Positions 1 to 7,170 of a stretch of 46,301 bases of DNA are shown piece after piece (position 1 is the first letter of the stretch; every line of letters begins with the position of its first letter). The notes beneath the pieces are model-generated. The model was not told the origin of the DNA and made no database searches. It saw only the letters and a list, made by a program, of their open reading frames with translations. The position numbers and the translations under genes are program-made. Origin of the DNA: Elusimicrobia bacterium GWC2_61_19 (lineage in GTDB: Bacteria; Elusimicrobiota; Elusimicrobia; Elusimicrobiales; UBA9959); assembly GCA_001799795.1 (NCBI GenBank), contig MGUD01000025.1, positions 1 to 46,301 on the forward strand, in the 5' to 3' direction.

Positions 1-2
1 CC

Positions 3-566
3 GGCTCGACCATGACGGTTCTAAATAACGGCAATGCGGGCATAGGCACGGCGGCGCCGGGCGCGAAGCTGGAGGTCGCGGGACAGATAAAAATAACGGG
101 CGGCGGGCCGGCCGCCGGTGACATGCTGACCTCAGACGCCGACGGCCTGGCGGCCTGGGAGGCGCCATCCGCGGAGCCGGTGCCATCGGGAGCCGTCACG
201 TTTTTCAATCTGGCCGCCTGCCCTTCCGGCTGGACGGCATTGGCCGGCGCCGCCGGCCGGTATCTGGTGGCGCTGCCTTCCGGGGGCACGCTGGCCGGTA
301 CCGCCGGCACACCCCTTACGAACCTCGAAAACAGGGAGGTAGGAGCACATACGCATACCAAAACGGACCCGACCCACCAGCATACCACAAATGATCTAGT
401 ATCACCGGCGAATTCCCTGGGTACCGGAACCGCCAAGCAAGGGGCTTACAATAGCGGAACCACTACGTCCGGCCTGGCTACGATTTCGATTACCATTGAT
501 AACTCCGGCACTGTTTTTGGGACCAACGCGCCTTACCTCCAATTACTTGTCTGTCAAAAGGATTGA
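3..566 (+). CDS. Tail-collar/tail-fibre-like protein, C-terminal part (5' end outside window)
   Basis: The reading frame is open to the left edge, so this is the C-terminal part of a longer protein; the ATG at 12 is probably internal. The visible part has three sections. First comes a short NAGIGTAAPGAKLEVAG stretch, which is typical of the neck of phage tail fibres and large bacterial surface proteins ('GIGT..PGAKLDVAG'). Next is a GAVTFFNLAACPSGW-type segment resembling phage tail-collar domains, where a 'CP-GW' motif is followed by a Gly/Ala-rich RYLVALPSGG strand. Last is a His/Thr-rich segment (GAHTHTKTDPTHQH) and a terminal APYLQLLVCQKD, which matches how collar proteins usually end ('PY.qLl.C.k'). 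The role is inferred: an extracellular, probably trimeric adhesin or fibre. No other phage genes are present, so a host surface protein is at least as likely as a prophage remnant. Confidence 0.6.
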   Translation, partial: GSTMTVLNNGNAGIGTAAPGAKLEVAGQIKITGGGPAAGDMLTSDADGLAAWEAPSAEPVPSGAVTFFNLAACPSGWTALAGAAGRYLVALPSGGTLAGTAGTPLTNLENREVGAHTHTKTDPTHQHTTNDLVSPANSLGTGTAKQGAYNSGTTTSGLATISITIDNSGTVFGTNAPYLQLLVCQKD

Positions 567-697
567 CCTAAAAGCTGTAGCGGTGTCGGGAACCCCTTTA
601 TTCTATAACCTTGGTATTTGGACCGCATTAATATATGAAGACCTCCGGATTATGCTTAACCAGGTCTTGCACTATCAGTAGAGGAAAGGCTTGAACC

Positions 698-877
698 GTG
701 AAAAAGATGTTTTTGATAGCTAACCTGATTATGGCGGCCGGGCTTGCCGCCCCGCGTATTCTGTCCGCCGAAAGCGGGATAATTTTTAACGCATCATCCG
801 GAACGGTAACCGGTCAGCTTGTCATGGGGGTTCCGGGGACAGCATACTTAATTCCTAATCCGTGTGATTTACCTTAA
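698..877 (+). CDS. Small exported peptide, 59 aa, unknown function
   Basis: This short gene starts with GTG after an AGAGGAAAGG ribosome-binding site. The product begins MKKMFLIANLIMAAGLAA and looks like a signal peptide: two lysines, a hydrophobic stretch to about residue 18, and a possible cleavage after ILSA near residue 24. The mature part would be only about 35 residues (ESGIIFNASSG..., ending NPCDLP) with a single cysteine four residues from the end. It stops 12 bp before the ATG of the next gene, a free-standing receiver, so the two are likely co-transcribed. The family is not recognised. It could be a small exported or lipid-anchored peptide, or the decayed start of a longer exported protein. 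The signal peptide plus good ribosome-binding site make it credible, but a gene this short remains uncertain. Confidence 0.45.
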   Translation: MKKMFLIANLIMAAGLAAPRILSAESGIIFNASSGTVTGQLVMGVPGTAYLIPNPCDLP

Positions 878-889
878 TAAGGCGGGCGC

Positions 890-1249
890 ATGTTGAAAAT
901 ACTGGCGGTGGATGATGACCTGTATATCCTGGAACTATATAAAGCGTTGTTCTTGGGCGAAGGTTTTCTTGTGGAAACAGCCGAAGATACTTTAGGGGCT
1001 TTGGTTAAATATCATGAGTTTAAACCCGATCTGATGATCCTGGACGTGGATATGCCGGCCGGCGGGGGGCAGAAGGTCTTTGAAAGACTTAGGAATGTTT
1101 TCGAAAGCCGTATCCCCGTGATCTTTTCCACCGGCCTGCCGGAAAGCGTGGCGCACCTGGCCAAGTCCGCCTCTGTGGCGATATTAAAGAAACCGGTGAT
1201 GAATGAAAAACTCTTATCCGAAGTTAAACGTCTTTTAGGCATAGGCTGA
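890..1249 (+). CDS. Free-standing response-regulator receiver domain
   Basis: This CheY-like protein of 119 residues is a receiver domain with nothing attached. The acidic pocket is D8-D10 (LAVDDD), the expected phospho-acceptor is D52 (MILDVDMP), the switch residue is S80 or T81 (IFSTG), and the conserved lysine is K101 in KKP. There is no DNA-binding, enzymatic or linker segment, so its output must pass through protein contacts. The start follows an AAGGCGGG ribosome-binding site. It lies 12 bp after the small exported peptide gene, probably in one transcript, and is followed by a hairpin at 1303-1360. No histidine kinase is in the window, so its partner is unknown. Confidence 0.85.
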   Translation: MLKILAVDDDLYILELYKALFLGEGFLVETAEDTLGALVKYHEFKPDLMILDVDMPAGGGQKVFERLRNVFESRIPVIFSTGLPESVAHLAKSASVAILKKPVMNEKLLSEVKRLLGIG

Positions 1250-1302
1250 TAAAGAGATGGCGCCGTAATGTCGGGGCTGTTTGCGGAATAAAATGGAATT
1301 AA

Positions 1303-1360
1303 CCGGCGCCGCCAGGTAACCCTTCCCGTTACCCGACCCGAAGGAACCAGGCGGCGCCGG
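1303..1360 (+). terminator. Hairpin between two receiver genes, possible terminator
   Basis: Eleven-base perfect inverted arms (CCGGCGCCGCC at 1303-1313 and its complement at 1350-1360) enclose a 36-base loop. Inside the loop, GGTAAC and GTTACC can pair as well. CCTTTTAAA follows the right arm, so there is only a short T run. It sits about 50 bp after the stop of the first receiver gene and before the second, where a rho-independent terminator or attenuator would be expected. The long loop and short U tract make it an imperfect terminator; it could also be a palindromic intergenic repeat. Confidence 0.45.
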
Positions 1361-1443
1361 CCTTTTAAACGTTTATCCGGTGGGACGATACTGGTTTATA
1401 GTGATATTTAATTCTTTTGCGGCGTCTGATAACGGAAGCGATA

Positions 1444-1821
1444 ATGGAAAAGAAACTTCTTGTAATAGACGACAATGACGAGTACAGGGGCCTGATGCTC
1501 CAATATTTCAGCGGTAAGGGATATATTGTCGACGCCGTTTGTTCCGGCCGGCAGGGGGTGGAGAAGGCCCTCTTGGGGCGTCCGGATATAATAATTCTGG
1601 ACGCCATGATGCCGAGGTTTTCGGGGGTGGAGGTCCTGCGGGAATTGCAGGTGGATGAGCTGACCAGTTCCATCCCGGTTCTATTGGTCAGCGGGCACGC
1701 CTTTGACGATGGAATAAAAACGCTCTTTTGCCTGGAGCCTAACTGCGCGGATTTTCTTCCAAAGTCCGCGGACCTGGCGCCGCTTCACAGGAAAATAGAG
1801 GAGTGTCTCTCAAAGTGGTAA
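1444..1821 (+). CDS. Free-standing response-regulator receiver domain (variant)
   Basis: A 125-residue receiver-only protein. I chose the ATG at 1444 because it follows a GGAAG ribosome-binding site and places the first beta strand (KKLLVIDD) at the N-terminus; an in-frame ATG at 1417 would add nine residues. The acidic pair is D9-D10, the phospho-acceptor is D53 (IILDAMMP) and the switch serine is S83 (LLVSGH). The conserved lysine K107 is present, but the usual Lys-Pro is replaced: the proline precedes it (FLPKS). That alters the beta5-alpha5 loop and may change signalling. It follows another receiver gene and precedes a decayed third copy, which suggests local duplication. Its partner kinase is not in the window. 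Confidence 0.82.
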   Translation: MEKKLLVIDDNDEYRGLMLQYFSGKGYIVDAVCSGRQGVEKALLGRPDIIILDAMMPRFSGVEVLRELQVDELTSSIPVLLVSGHAFDDGIKTLFCLEPNCADFLPKSADLAPLHRKIEECLSKW

Positions 1822-1974
1822 AAACACTTGGAATTCCGGGGAGTGTGACTTAAATTGTGTGCGGTTCATTCGGAGGGTGGTGTATTGATGGTTGATCCGG
1901 TGGTATATTTCAGGGTTATGCCGGCAAAACAAGCGGTGCTATCCCCATCAGACGGGTAAAAGGCGGAAGGGTAA

Positions 1975-2294
1975 ATGAAAGACGTTCAGTTTTTTGATAA
2001 TAAGCCGGTGCGCGGAGCCCAGCGGCAGCTGGGCCGCTTTTCTTTCCGGGTGCGGCTGGGAAGTTGATCTCTGTCGCGGCCGTACGGAATTGCCGCCGGC
2101 CGCCGGCGGATATTCTCTTGATCTGATACTTCTGGACGAAGCGGTTGCAGGAGAGCTGCTTGCAGGTGCGGCTAAAAAAAAGATATAAAACAGCGGGGGG
2201 GATCCTGTTCGCCAAGCCCGTTGCCGCCGAGGTGCTCTTGGTGCGCGTGGAAGTGCTGGCAAGGAAGGGGGGCCGCAACGCCGGCTACATATAA
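1975..2294 (+). pseudogene. Decayed receiver-domain gene with two frameshifts
   Basis: No single frame is open, but receiver-like pieces read in order across three frames. An ATG at 1975 after a GGAAGG site gives MKDVQFFDNKP and continues to about 2035. Near the TTTTCTTT stretch the match moves to the next frame, giving FLSGCGWEVDLCRG and then YSLDLILLDEAV, which resembles the beta3 phospho-acceptor strand of a receiver. At an eight-A run (about 2174-2181) it moves again, giving ILFAKPVAAEVLLVRVEVLA, which matches the Lys-Pro and last helix of a receiver, ending at the TAA at 2292-2294. The order, spacing and total length of about 106 codons fit a third copy beside the two receivers upstream. 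Both shifts lie at or next to homopolymers, so assembly errors are possible. The usual N-terminal acidic pair is not obvious, which argues for real decay. Confidence 0.6.
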
Positions 2295-2313
2295 CCGCTA
2301 TAAAAAACTGATT

Positions 2314-3222
2314 ATGACCGATAAAAAAATATGCCCTGTATGTAGCGGCGAAAATACGCGGACCTTCATTAAGGGCGGCTCGCCTGAAATAATGCGTTGC
2401 GGGACCTGCGGTTTTATGTTCGCCAGCCCGTACTACCTGCAGTACAACCGCAAATGCCAAGGGTGCAGCCATACGTGCTTTGACCCCGGTCCGGGCAGCC
2501 GGTCTTATTACTCCCAATGCGGAAAAAGAGCGAGGCTCTCGGTGGAAGCGAGGCGCCTCGCGCATATTGAGAAGTTGTGCGGACCACTTAAAGGCATGAG
2601 GGTGCTTGAAGTAGGTGCCGGCGCGGGGTATATGGCCAGCCTGGCCATACAGGCCGGAGCGGATTATGAGGGTTTGGAGCCTGAAAAAAACCTCGCCGAT
2701 AAAAGCGCGTCGGCTTTCCCGGAAACGCGAGGGAAAATAAGGCCGTTTTTCCCGCAAGAGGCCGGCCTTAAGGAGAAAAGTTACGACCTTGTCATAGCCG
2801 CGGACTTTCTGCAGTATGTTCCCTGGCCGACGGGTTTCGCAGGATCTCTGGCGGCGCTGCTGAAAGACGGCGGCCGGCTGTATCTTGAAGTGCCGAACGA
2901 AAGACTTCTATGCGTGAGGAACTTTATCCGTCGCGCGCTTGGCCTTTACGCGGGCAGGACGCATCCGGGGAATATCAACTTCTTCTCCCCGTCCTCGCTG
3001 GACAGGGTGCTTGCCGGCGGCGGCTTTTCCGCCATCGTTTCAGGCCAGTTGACGCTGATAGGCGACCCCGCCCGGTTGGAAGCCACTTTTAACAAACCGC
3101 CCGGAATTATCGTCAGAACGGCAGCCGCGGCCGTTGCGGGCGCGGGGTTGGACCTTTTGCTGCAGCAGGGCTCCCTTTACAGGCTGTGCGCGGCCCGGTC
3201 GGGAACAGATGCCGGAAATTAA
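2314..3222 (+). CDS. Zinc-ribbon class I SAM-dependent methyltransferase
   Basis: This 302-residue protein starts with a zinc-ribbon (C7, C10, C29, C32) that leads into a class I methyltransferase fold. Motif I is VLEVGAGAG at about 97-105, the post-I acidic residue lies in GLEPEKN, and a FLQYVP segment takes the place of the usual motif after strand 4. Between the ribbon and the catalytic fold are four more cysteines (C48, C51, C55, C69), perhaps a second metal site. The ATG at 2314 lacks a clear ribosome-binding site; TATAAA lies 9 bases upstream. In this family such proteins often methylate sugars or secondary metabolites; the substrate here is unknown. The next gene, a polytopic membrane protein, overlaps its end by 14 bp, so the two are probably translationally coupled. 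A related methyltransferase with the same cysteine spacing lies in the glycan locus at 37595-38494. Confidence 0.8.
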   Translation: MTDKKICPVCSGENTRTFIKGGSPEIMRCGTCGFMFASPYYLQYNRKCQGCSHTCFDPGPGSRSYYSQCGKRARLSVEARRLAHIEKLCGPLKGMRVLEVGAGAGYMASLAIQAGADYEGLEPEKNLADKSASAFPETRGKIRPFFPQEAGLKEKSYDLVIAADFLQYVPWPTGFAGSLAALLKDGGRLYLEVPNERLLCVRNFIRRALGLYAGRTHPGNINFFSPSSLDRVLAGGGFSAIVSGQLTLIGDPARLEATFNKPPGIIVRTAAAAVAGAGLDLLLQQGSLYRLCAARSGTDAGN

Positions 3223-4858
3223 GCCTGGCCGCCGGGAGCCGCAGGCATGGGGAATTGCGGTGCTGGCGGCGGCACTGGCGCTATACGCCAATATCTCGGC
3301 CTTTCCCCCGTCTTTTGAACCGGTCTATTCCATCTACGGTGATAATTCGAACTTCTACTGGATCCAGTCTTTTCTGGATCCGCGGCTTTTCGCGCATGAT
3401 GCCTGGACAACGCTTTTTAAATCGCGAGCGACTCCGTTCACTGTCGACAGGGTCTGGATCTGGCTCACAAGCGTTTTCATGCGGACCGATCCGTATACCA
3501 TAGGCTTAAAGGCCTTATCAGTTATACTTTTGACCTCCTCGGCACTGATGGTAAGGCGCTTGGCCCGCGTATCGGGGGCGGGCGTCATATCCGCACAGGC
3601 AGCCGCGCTTTTCGCCGTCTTGTTCCTTTCTATGGACACTTTTTACGGAACGAACAGGGCCTACGGCGTTGTTATTCTCCTGGGTTTTATCACGGCCCTT
3701 CAGCAGAAGCGGTTCCTGCTGCTTGCGCCGCTGATAATGACCGCATTCGTTTTTTATCCGGCAGTATCGGTCTCTCTGGGGGCGGCTGCGCTGGCCGCGC
3801 CGTTATTCTACCGGAAAGACTTTAATAAGGGATATTTTGCTTTGTATACCGCAACCCTGGGGCTGGCCGCGATCTTTATTCTGGCCGCACGGGTGAACAG
3901 TATTGTTCTGAGTAATTTAGCGGCGAACCTTGGTTCCGGTCAGCTCGAAGCGTACAAGCTTACGCAGTTCGTTCCAGTCCCGCTCGACCCGGGTTCGCCT
4001 TTGGTCATATTCCTGCACTTCGTGCTGAATTTCAACGAACACGGCAGGTTTTACCCCGTCTTGTTCACGCTGCTCACGGCCATAGCGGCGGCGGGTTTTT
4101 TTAAGCGTCCGGGCCGGCCGGAGTTCCTGCCTGAGGCCTTTAAACCAGTCCTGGCCGGTTCGGCGGCGGCCTTTGCTGTACTCTATCCCATTCACCTGGT
4201 CTCGGCTTCAAGACAATTCGTGTTCATTGTTCCGTTGCTGCTTGTTTTCCTGGCGGCCGAAGGACTTGAAAGATTGACGGGGGCTAAATACCGTTTCATG
4301 TCGCTGCCCGCAGTTATAATCCTGTTTGTCTGTTTAAATCCATTTTTGACCGAGGTTATAAATTGCAGACGTTATCTGCCGGCATATAATTACTTTTCCG
4401 CCACGGAACACGACGCTGTTGTCGCGGCTTACCCGGCCGGCATGCTGGCGGCGACAATCCCCGTATTCTCGAAAAGGGAATCTTTTGTGAGTTACCAGCA
4501 GGATGATCTGCAAATATTATCGCACGGGGCCGAGGGGTTTGAGGCACGCTGCACTGACTTGCTTGACGCTCTTTATTCGGGAGAGAAGCAGATGAAAAGA
4601 TTTTCTGACCGCTACGGCGTGGACTACCTGGTCCTTGAAAAAGAATATTACGATAAAGACTTCCTGGAAGGGGTCAGGACCTCCCCCATGCCGAATTCGC
4701 TGCGTTTAGTAAAGGTCCTGAATAAAAATGCCGGGAATCCGGCCGATATTTATCGAAAGGCGGGGGAAATAGCGGAGTTTTCCTGGATATCCGACGGCAA
4801 GGAAGGTTTGATAATAGATATGCGCAAGCTCAATAAAAACCGGCCGGGTGGACAATAA
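3209..4858 (+). CDS. Polytopic membrane protein, possible GT-C type glycosyltransferase
   Basis: A 549-residue protein with about nine or ten hydrophobic segments over the first 400 residues (first at about 14-28) and a soluble C-terminal part of about 150 residues. I chose ATG 3209 because it follows GGGA, overlaps the preceding methyltransferase gene by 14 bp and begins a normal cytoplasmic N-terminus. The architecture (many membrane spans, an acidic first loop with YGDNSNFYW, and a soluble tail containing VDYLVLEKEYY) resembles lipid-sugar-dependent glycosyltransferases such as the GT39-like genes elsewhere in this window, but there is no clear catalytic DE or DD motif. The function is therefore unassigned. 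Coupling with a zinc-ribbon methyltransferase suggests a joint role in envelope glycan or lipid modification. It ends 44 bp before a convergent regulator gene. Confidence 0.6.
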   Translation: MPEIKPGRREPQAWGIAVLAAALALYANISAFPPSFEPVYSIYGDNSNFYWIQSFLDPRLFAHDAWTTLFKSRATPFTVDRVWIWLTSVFMRTDPYTIGLKALSVILLTSSALMVRRLARVSGAGVISAQAAALFAVLFLSMDTFYGTNRAYGVVILLGFITALQQKRFLLLAPLIMTAFVFYPAVSVSLGAAALAAPLFYRKDFNKGYFALYTATLGLAAIFILAARVNSIVLSNLAANLGSGQLEAYKLTQFVPVPLDPGSPLVIFLHFVLNFNEHGRFYPVLFTLLTAIAAAGFFKRPGRPEFLPEAFKPVLAGSAAAFAVLYPIHLVSASRQFVFIVPLLLVFLAAEGLERLTGAKYRFMSLPAVIILFVCLNPFLTEVINCRRYLPAYNYFSATEHDAVVAAYPAGMLAATIPVFSKRESFVSYQQDDLQILSHGAEGFEARCTDLLDALYSGEKQMKRFSDRYGVDYLVLEKEYYDKDFLEGVRTSPMPNSLRLVKVLNKNAGNPADIYRKAGEIAEFSWISDGKEGLIIDMRKLNKNRPGGQ

Positions 4859-4902
4859 GAACCGCGCAATTCTATAGGATGCCGCTTAGAGCCGGCCGTT
4901 CC

Positions 4903-5745
4903 TTAAAAATCCATAAGTTTTATTACCCTGCCCTCTATTGCGAAGAGCGCGGATTGGTCGGTTCTTTTGGTGATAGAGTAGGTTAAAGATGTTGTAATGT
5001 TAAGGTCCATCAGGGGGAGAAAGTTCCGTAAGTCCATTAAGTCGGCGCGTATTACTCCCCTGCGGAAATATATAGTTTTTCCGGAAGCGACCAATTCGGC
5101 CATGCGTTCATGGGCTTTGTCGCATAAAGGCGCGGTACGCAGGGTGGGGAACTCTACGTGCGATGTCGCCAGCGGGCAGACATAGTTGCCGTTGGAAAGG
5201 CGTTTGACCAGTTTTACCGCCTCCATGGCGCACAGGGACTTTTTCATCGCTTGTTTGTTCAGCCCCAGCTTTTTTGCAAGGTCCTCCGGGTCCCACTCGG
5301 CAGTATCATTTCCCAGCGCCATAAAACACATGTAATTTGTCCGGTTCGCGTAGACAACTTCCGCCCGCTCCCGGGTGATAAAAAATTTCTTTTCAGAAAG
5401 TGATCTCGCCATCGCTTTGTGCAGCGGTGATAAGCCGGAGACAGCTTTTACGGAGATTATCGGTTCAAGGAGATTCCCGTAGGCTTCCTCTCCGGCCATT
5501 GTTTTCAGCCAGGCCACTACCAGGGTGTTGGCCGGAGCGCTTTTAGAGATAAATCTCAAGCCGAAAATTATGCGGCTGAGCCTGCCGAACGTGGGCAGTA
5601 TTTTGCCCTGCTCCATGGACAGGTAATTGCGGTATGAGACTTTCAATACCGGTGCGCCGCCGTTGTCATGATAAAAACTGTAAGCTGTGGCAAAACCGGC
5701 CTCCTTCCTCATGCGGGTTAAAACACTCGAGAAAAAAGTTTCCAT
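4903..5745 (-). CDS. HTH-like regulator, paralogue A of a divergent pair
   Basis: A 280-residue protein that is clearly a paralogue of the product of the gene at 6129-6974. Shared blocks are F..AGF.TAY.FYHDNGG near residues 15-30, SYR.YL..EQG..LP, AWLKT.AGEEAYG, LSP.HKAM and the end FAIE.RV.KL..F. The N-terminal part, with a YRNYLSMEQGK core, looks like a divergent XRE-type helix-turn-helix. A second winged-helix-like segment (DLAKKLGLNKQAMKKSL..., then LVKRLSNGNYV) lies at about 155-190. That layout resembles the TIGR02147/DUF4423 type of putative regulator, but I cannot confirm the family. The ATG follows an AAGGAAT ribosome-binding site. The gene is transcribed away from its paralogue, with 383 bp between them, and converges on the membrane protein gene at 3209-4858. 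A cytoplasmic DNA-binding role is inferred. Confidence 0.6.
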   Translation of the reverse strand: METFFSSVLTRMRKEAGFATAYSFYHDNGGAPVLKVSYRNYLSMEQGKILPTFGRLSRIIFGLRFISKSAPANTLVVAWLKTMAGEEAYGNLLEPIISVKAVSGLSPLHKAMARSLSEKKFFITRERAEVVYANRTNYMCFMALGNDTAEWDPEDLAKKLGLNKQAMKKSLCAMEAVKLVKRLSNGNYVCPLATSHVEFPTLRTAPLCDKAHERMAELVASGKTIYFRRGVIRADLMDLRNFLPLMDLNITTSLTYSITKRTDQSALFAIEGRVIKLMDF

Positions 5746-6128
5746 ATTTAATTCCTTTGTTCAATTGACGCGCGGCCGTGTCGGGGGCTTTCCTCCGGAG
5801 CGGACGGAGGCGCGGTCTTTTGCGCTCAACAATAGGATAGCAGTCCGCGGGATAAAGCGCATGAGGCGTATGCCCTTTTTTTAGGACAGTTGGCTTACGC
5901 GGGGAACATGCACTAAAAAAGGCTGTTTAGTTCCGATTCCCGGCGATTGCAGCAGCGGTGCGTAAACCTATCTCACCATAGTATTCAATCCGCGCGCCGC
6001 CGCGCATGAGGGGAAGGACCCGCATGAAAACTCTTTAGACTGGAAAATAAATAGGAACTGAAAAGGTCTTTTACTACCGCTTTCCCGCGTTATTGTTTAT
6101 CCGGAGCGCTTAATGTAAAATTAACGTT
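5746..6128. other. 383-bp intergenic region between divergent paralogous regulators
   Basis: No coding potential worth reporting was seen on either strand, only very short frames. The left end carries the AAGGAAT ribosome-binding site of the minus-strand gene. The right end carries a promoter-like pair, TTGTTT and TAAAAT, directly upstream of the plus-strand gene. Both genes must be controlled from here, so operators for one or both regulators are likely. By eye I found no long inverted repeat. Confidence 0.6.
6093..6121 (+). promoter_or_regulatory. Predicted promoter, leaderless geometry, for the regulator at 6129
   Basis: A -35-like TTGTTT (6093-6098) is followed by a 17-bp spacer and a -10-like TAAAAT (6116-6121). 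Only seven bases (TAACGTT) separate the -10 from the ATG at 6129, so transcription should begin at or within about a base of the start codon. No ribosome-binding site lies before the ATG, which agrees with a leaderless mRNA. Confidence 0.5.
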
Positions 6129-6974
6129 ATGGGAACCATTTTTTCAGAATCATTGGCTAAGTTCAGGAAAGCGGCCGGTTTCCCGACCGCATATCGTTTC
6201 TATCACGACAACGGCGGCAAGCAGGTGCTGACATTCTCCTACAGGAAATACCTGCTTTTCGAACAGGGCGAGGCCCTGCCTTCGCCTGGAGTGCTGTGCC
6301 GCATTTCCGTAGCTCTCAAACTTATCCCCCAAAGCCCCCCCGCAGGCAGACTTGCCGCGGCATGGCTTAAAACCCTGGCCGGCGAAGAGGCTTACGGCTT
6401 TGTTTTTGAACCCTTTATCTCGATCAAGACGGAAACGCCGGGTCTTTCTCCCATGCATAAAGCGATGGGAGGGTTTCTGAAAAAACACCCTATCACTGTG
6501 GCGCAGTCCATTCTCATACTTTCGAGTTATGACCATTACCGCTCTTTTGTCTTTCTCGCTAACGACGAGGGAGTCTGGTCCTGCGAAGCCTTCGCCAAAA
6601 CGATCGGCTTAAAAAACGCAACTGCCGTTAAGGTATTGTCCGATTTTGTCAAGGCCGGGCTGGTTAAAAAACCTAGGGACGGCTTTTATAAAGCCTGCCG
6701 TGAGAGCATAATACTGGAGTTCCCGCGGGCGGAAATGATGCCCCCCGGGCTCAACGACAGGATGAGGGGCTACCAGGCGGAGATGGTTTCCTCCGGGGCC
6801 ATCGCCTGGAGAAGAATGAACATCCTGCGTGCCGACGCCGTGGAATTGGCGGCTTTTTATCCGGTGCTGTCCCTGAGCATGTCCGCGGCTGCCGGGTACG
6901 AGGTGGGAGAAAAAACAAAGAATTCCGCCATATTCGCCATTGAGAGCCGTGTGGTGAAACTATTTAATTTCTGA
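6129..6974 (+). CDS. HTH-like regulator, paralogue B of a divergent pair
   Basis: A 281-residue paralogue of the product of 4903-5745, similar along the whole length: the FYHDNGG and SYRKYL..EQG blocks in the N-terminal HTH-like part, AWLKTLAGEEAYG at about 80-92, LSPMHKAM, a winged-helix-like segment at about 155-185 (AFAKTIGLKNATAVKVL, then AGLVKK) and the terminal FAIESRVVKLFNF. The middle region (about 115-150) differs most, which is where ligand or partner specificity could lie. The ATG has no ribosome-binding site but sits seven bases after a TAAAAT element, suggesting a leaderless transcript. Its paralogue has a normal ribosome-binding site, so the pair differ in translation start. The family resembles TIGR02147/DUF4423-type putative regulators. 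The target genes are unknown. Confidence 0.6.
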   Translation: MGTIFSESLAKFRKAAGFPTAYRFYHDNGGKQVLTFSYRKYLLFEQGEALPSPGVLCRISVALKLIPQSPPAGRLAAAWLKTLAGEEAYGFVFEPFISIKTETPGLSPMHKAMGGFLKKHPITVAQSILILSSYDHYRSFVFLANDEGVWSCEAFAKTIGLKNATAVKVLSDFVKAGLVKKPRDGFYKACRESIILEFPRAEMMPPGLNDRMRGYQAEMVSSGAIAWRRMNILRADAVELAAFYPVLSLSMSAAAGYEVGEKTKNSAIFAIESRVVKLFNF

Positions 6975-7170
6975 ACGCCTTAGAATCCTGCTTTTACATC
7001 TGCGGAAGGAACAAGGGGTGGTGGCCCCTGCGCGCCCCCTTTCCCTAAGTGCTCAGGTCCGCGTGGGCCCAATAACATGCCGGAACTGGGCCGTTCGCCT
7101 CTGCCGGGAAAACGGCTTTATTCGATATGATGGTTATAGCGGTCAGGTTATAATTAAGGGAGAATCAAGA

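Noticed and set aside
12-566. Prophage remnant
   Set aside because: Only a tail-collar-like C-terminus is seen; no capsid, integrase, terminase or attachment site follows. A host surface protein explains it equally well.
1888-1959. Possible 23-codon ORF after a GGAGGG ribosome-binding site, just before the decayed receiver gene
   Set aside because: It has no recognisable features and is very short. The similar arrangement before the receiver at 890 is the only hint, so I did not list it as a gene.
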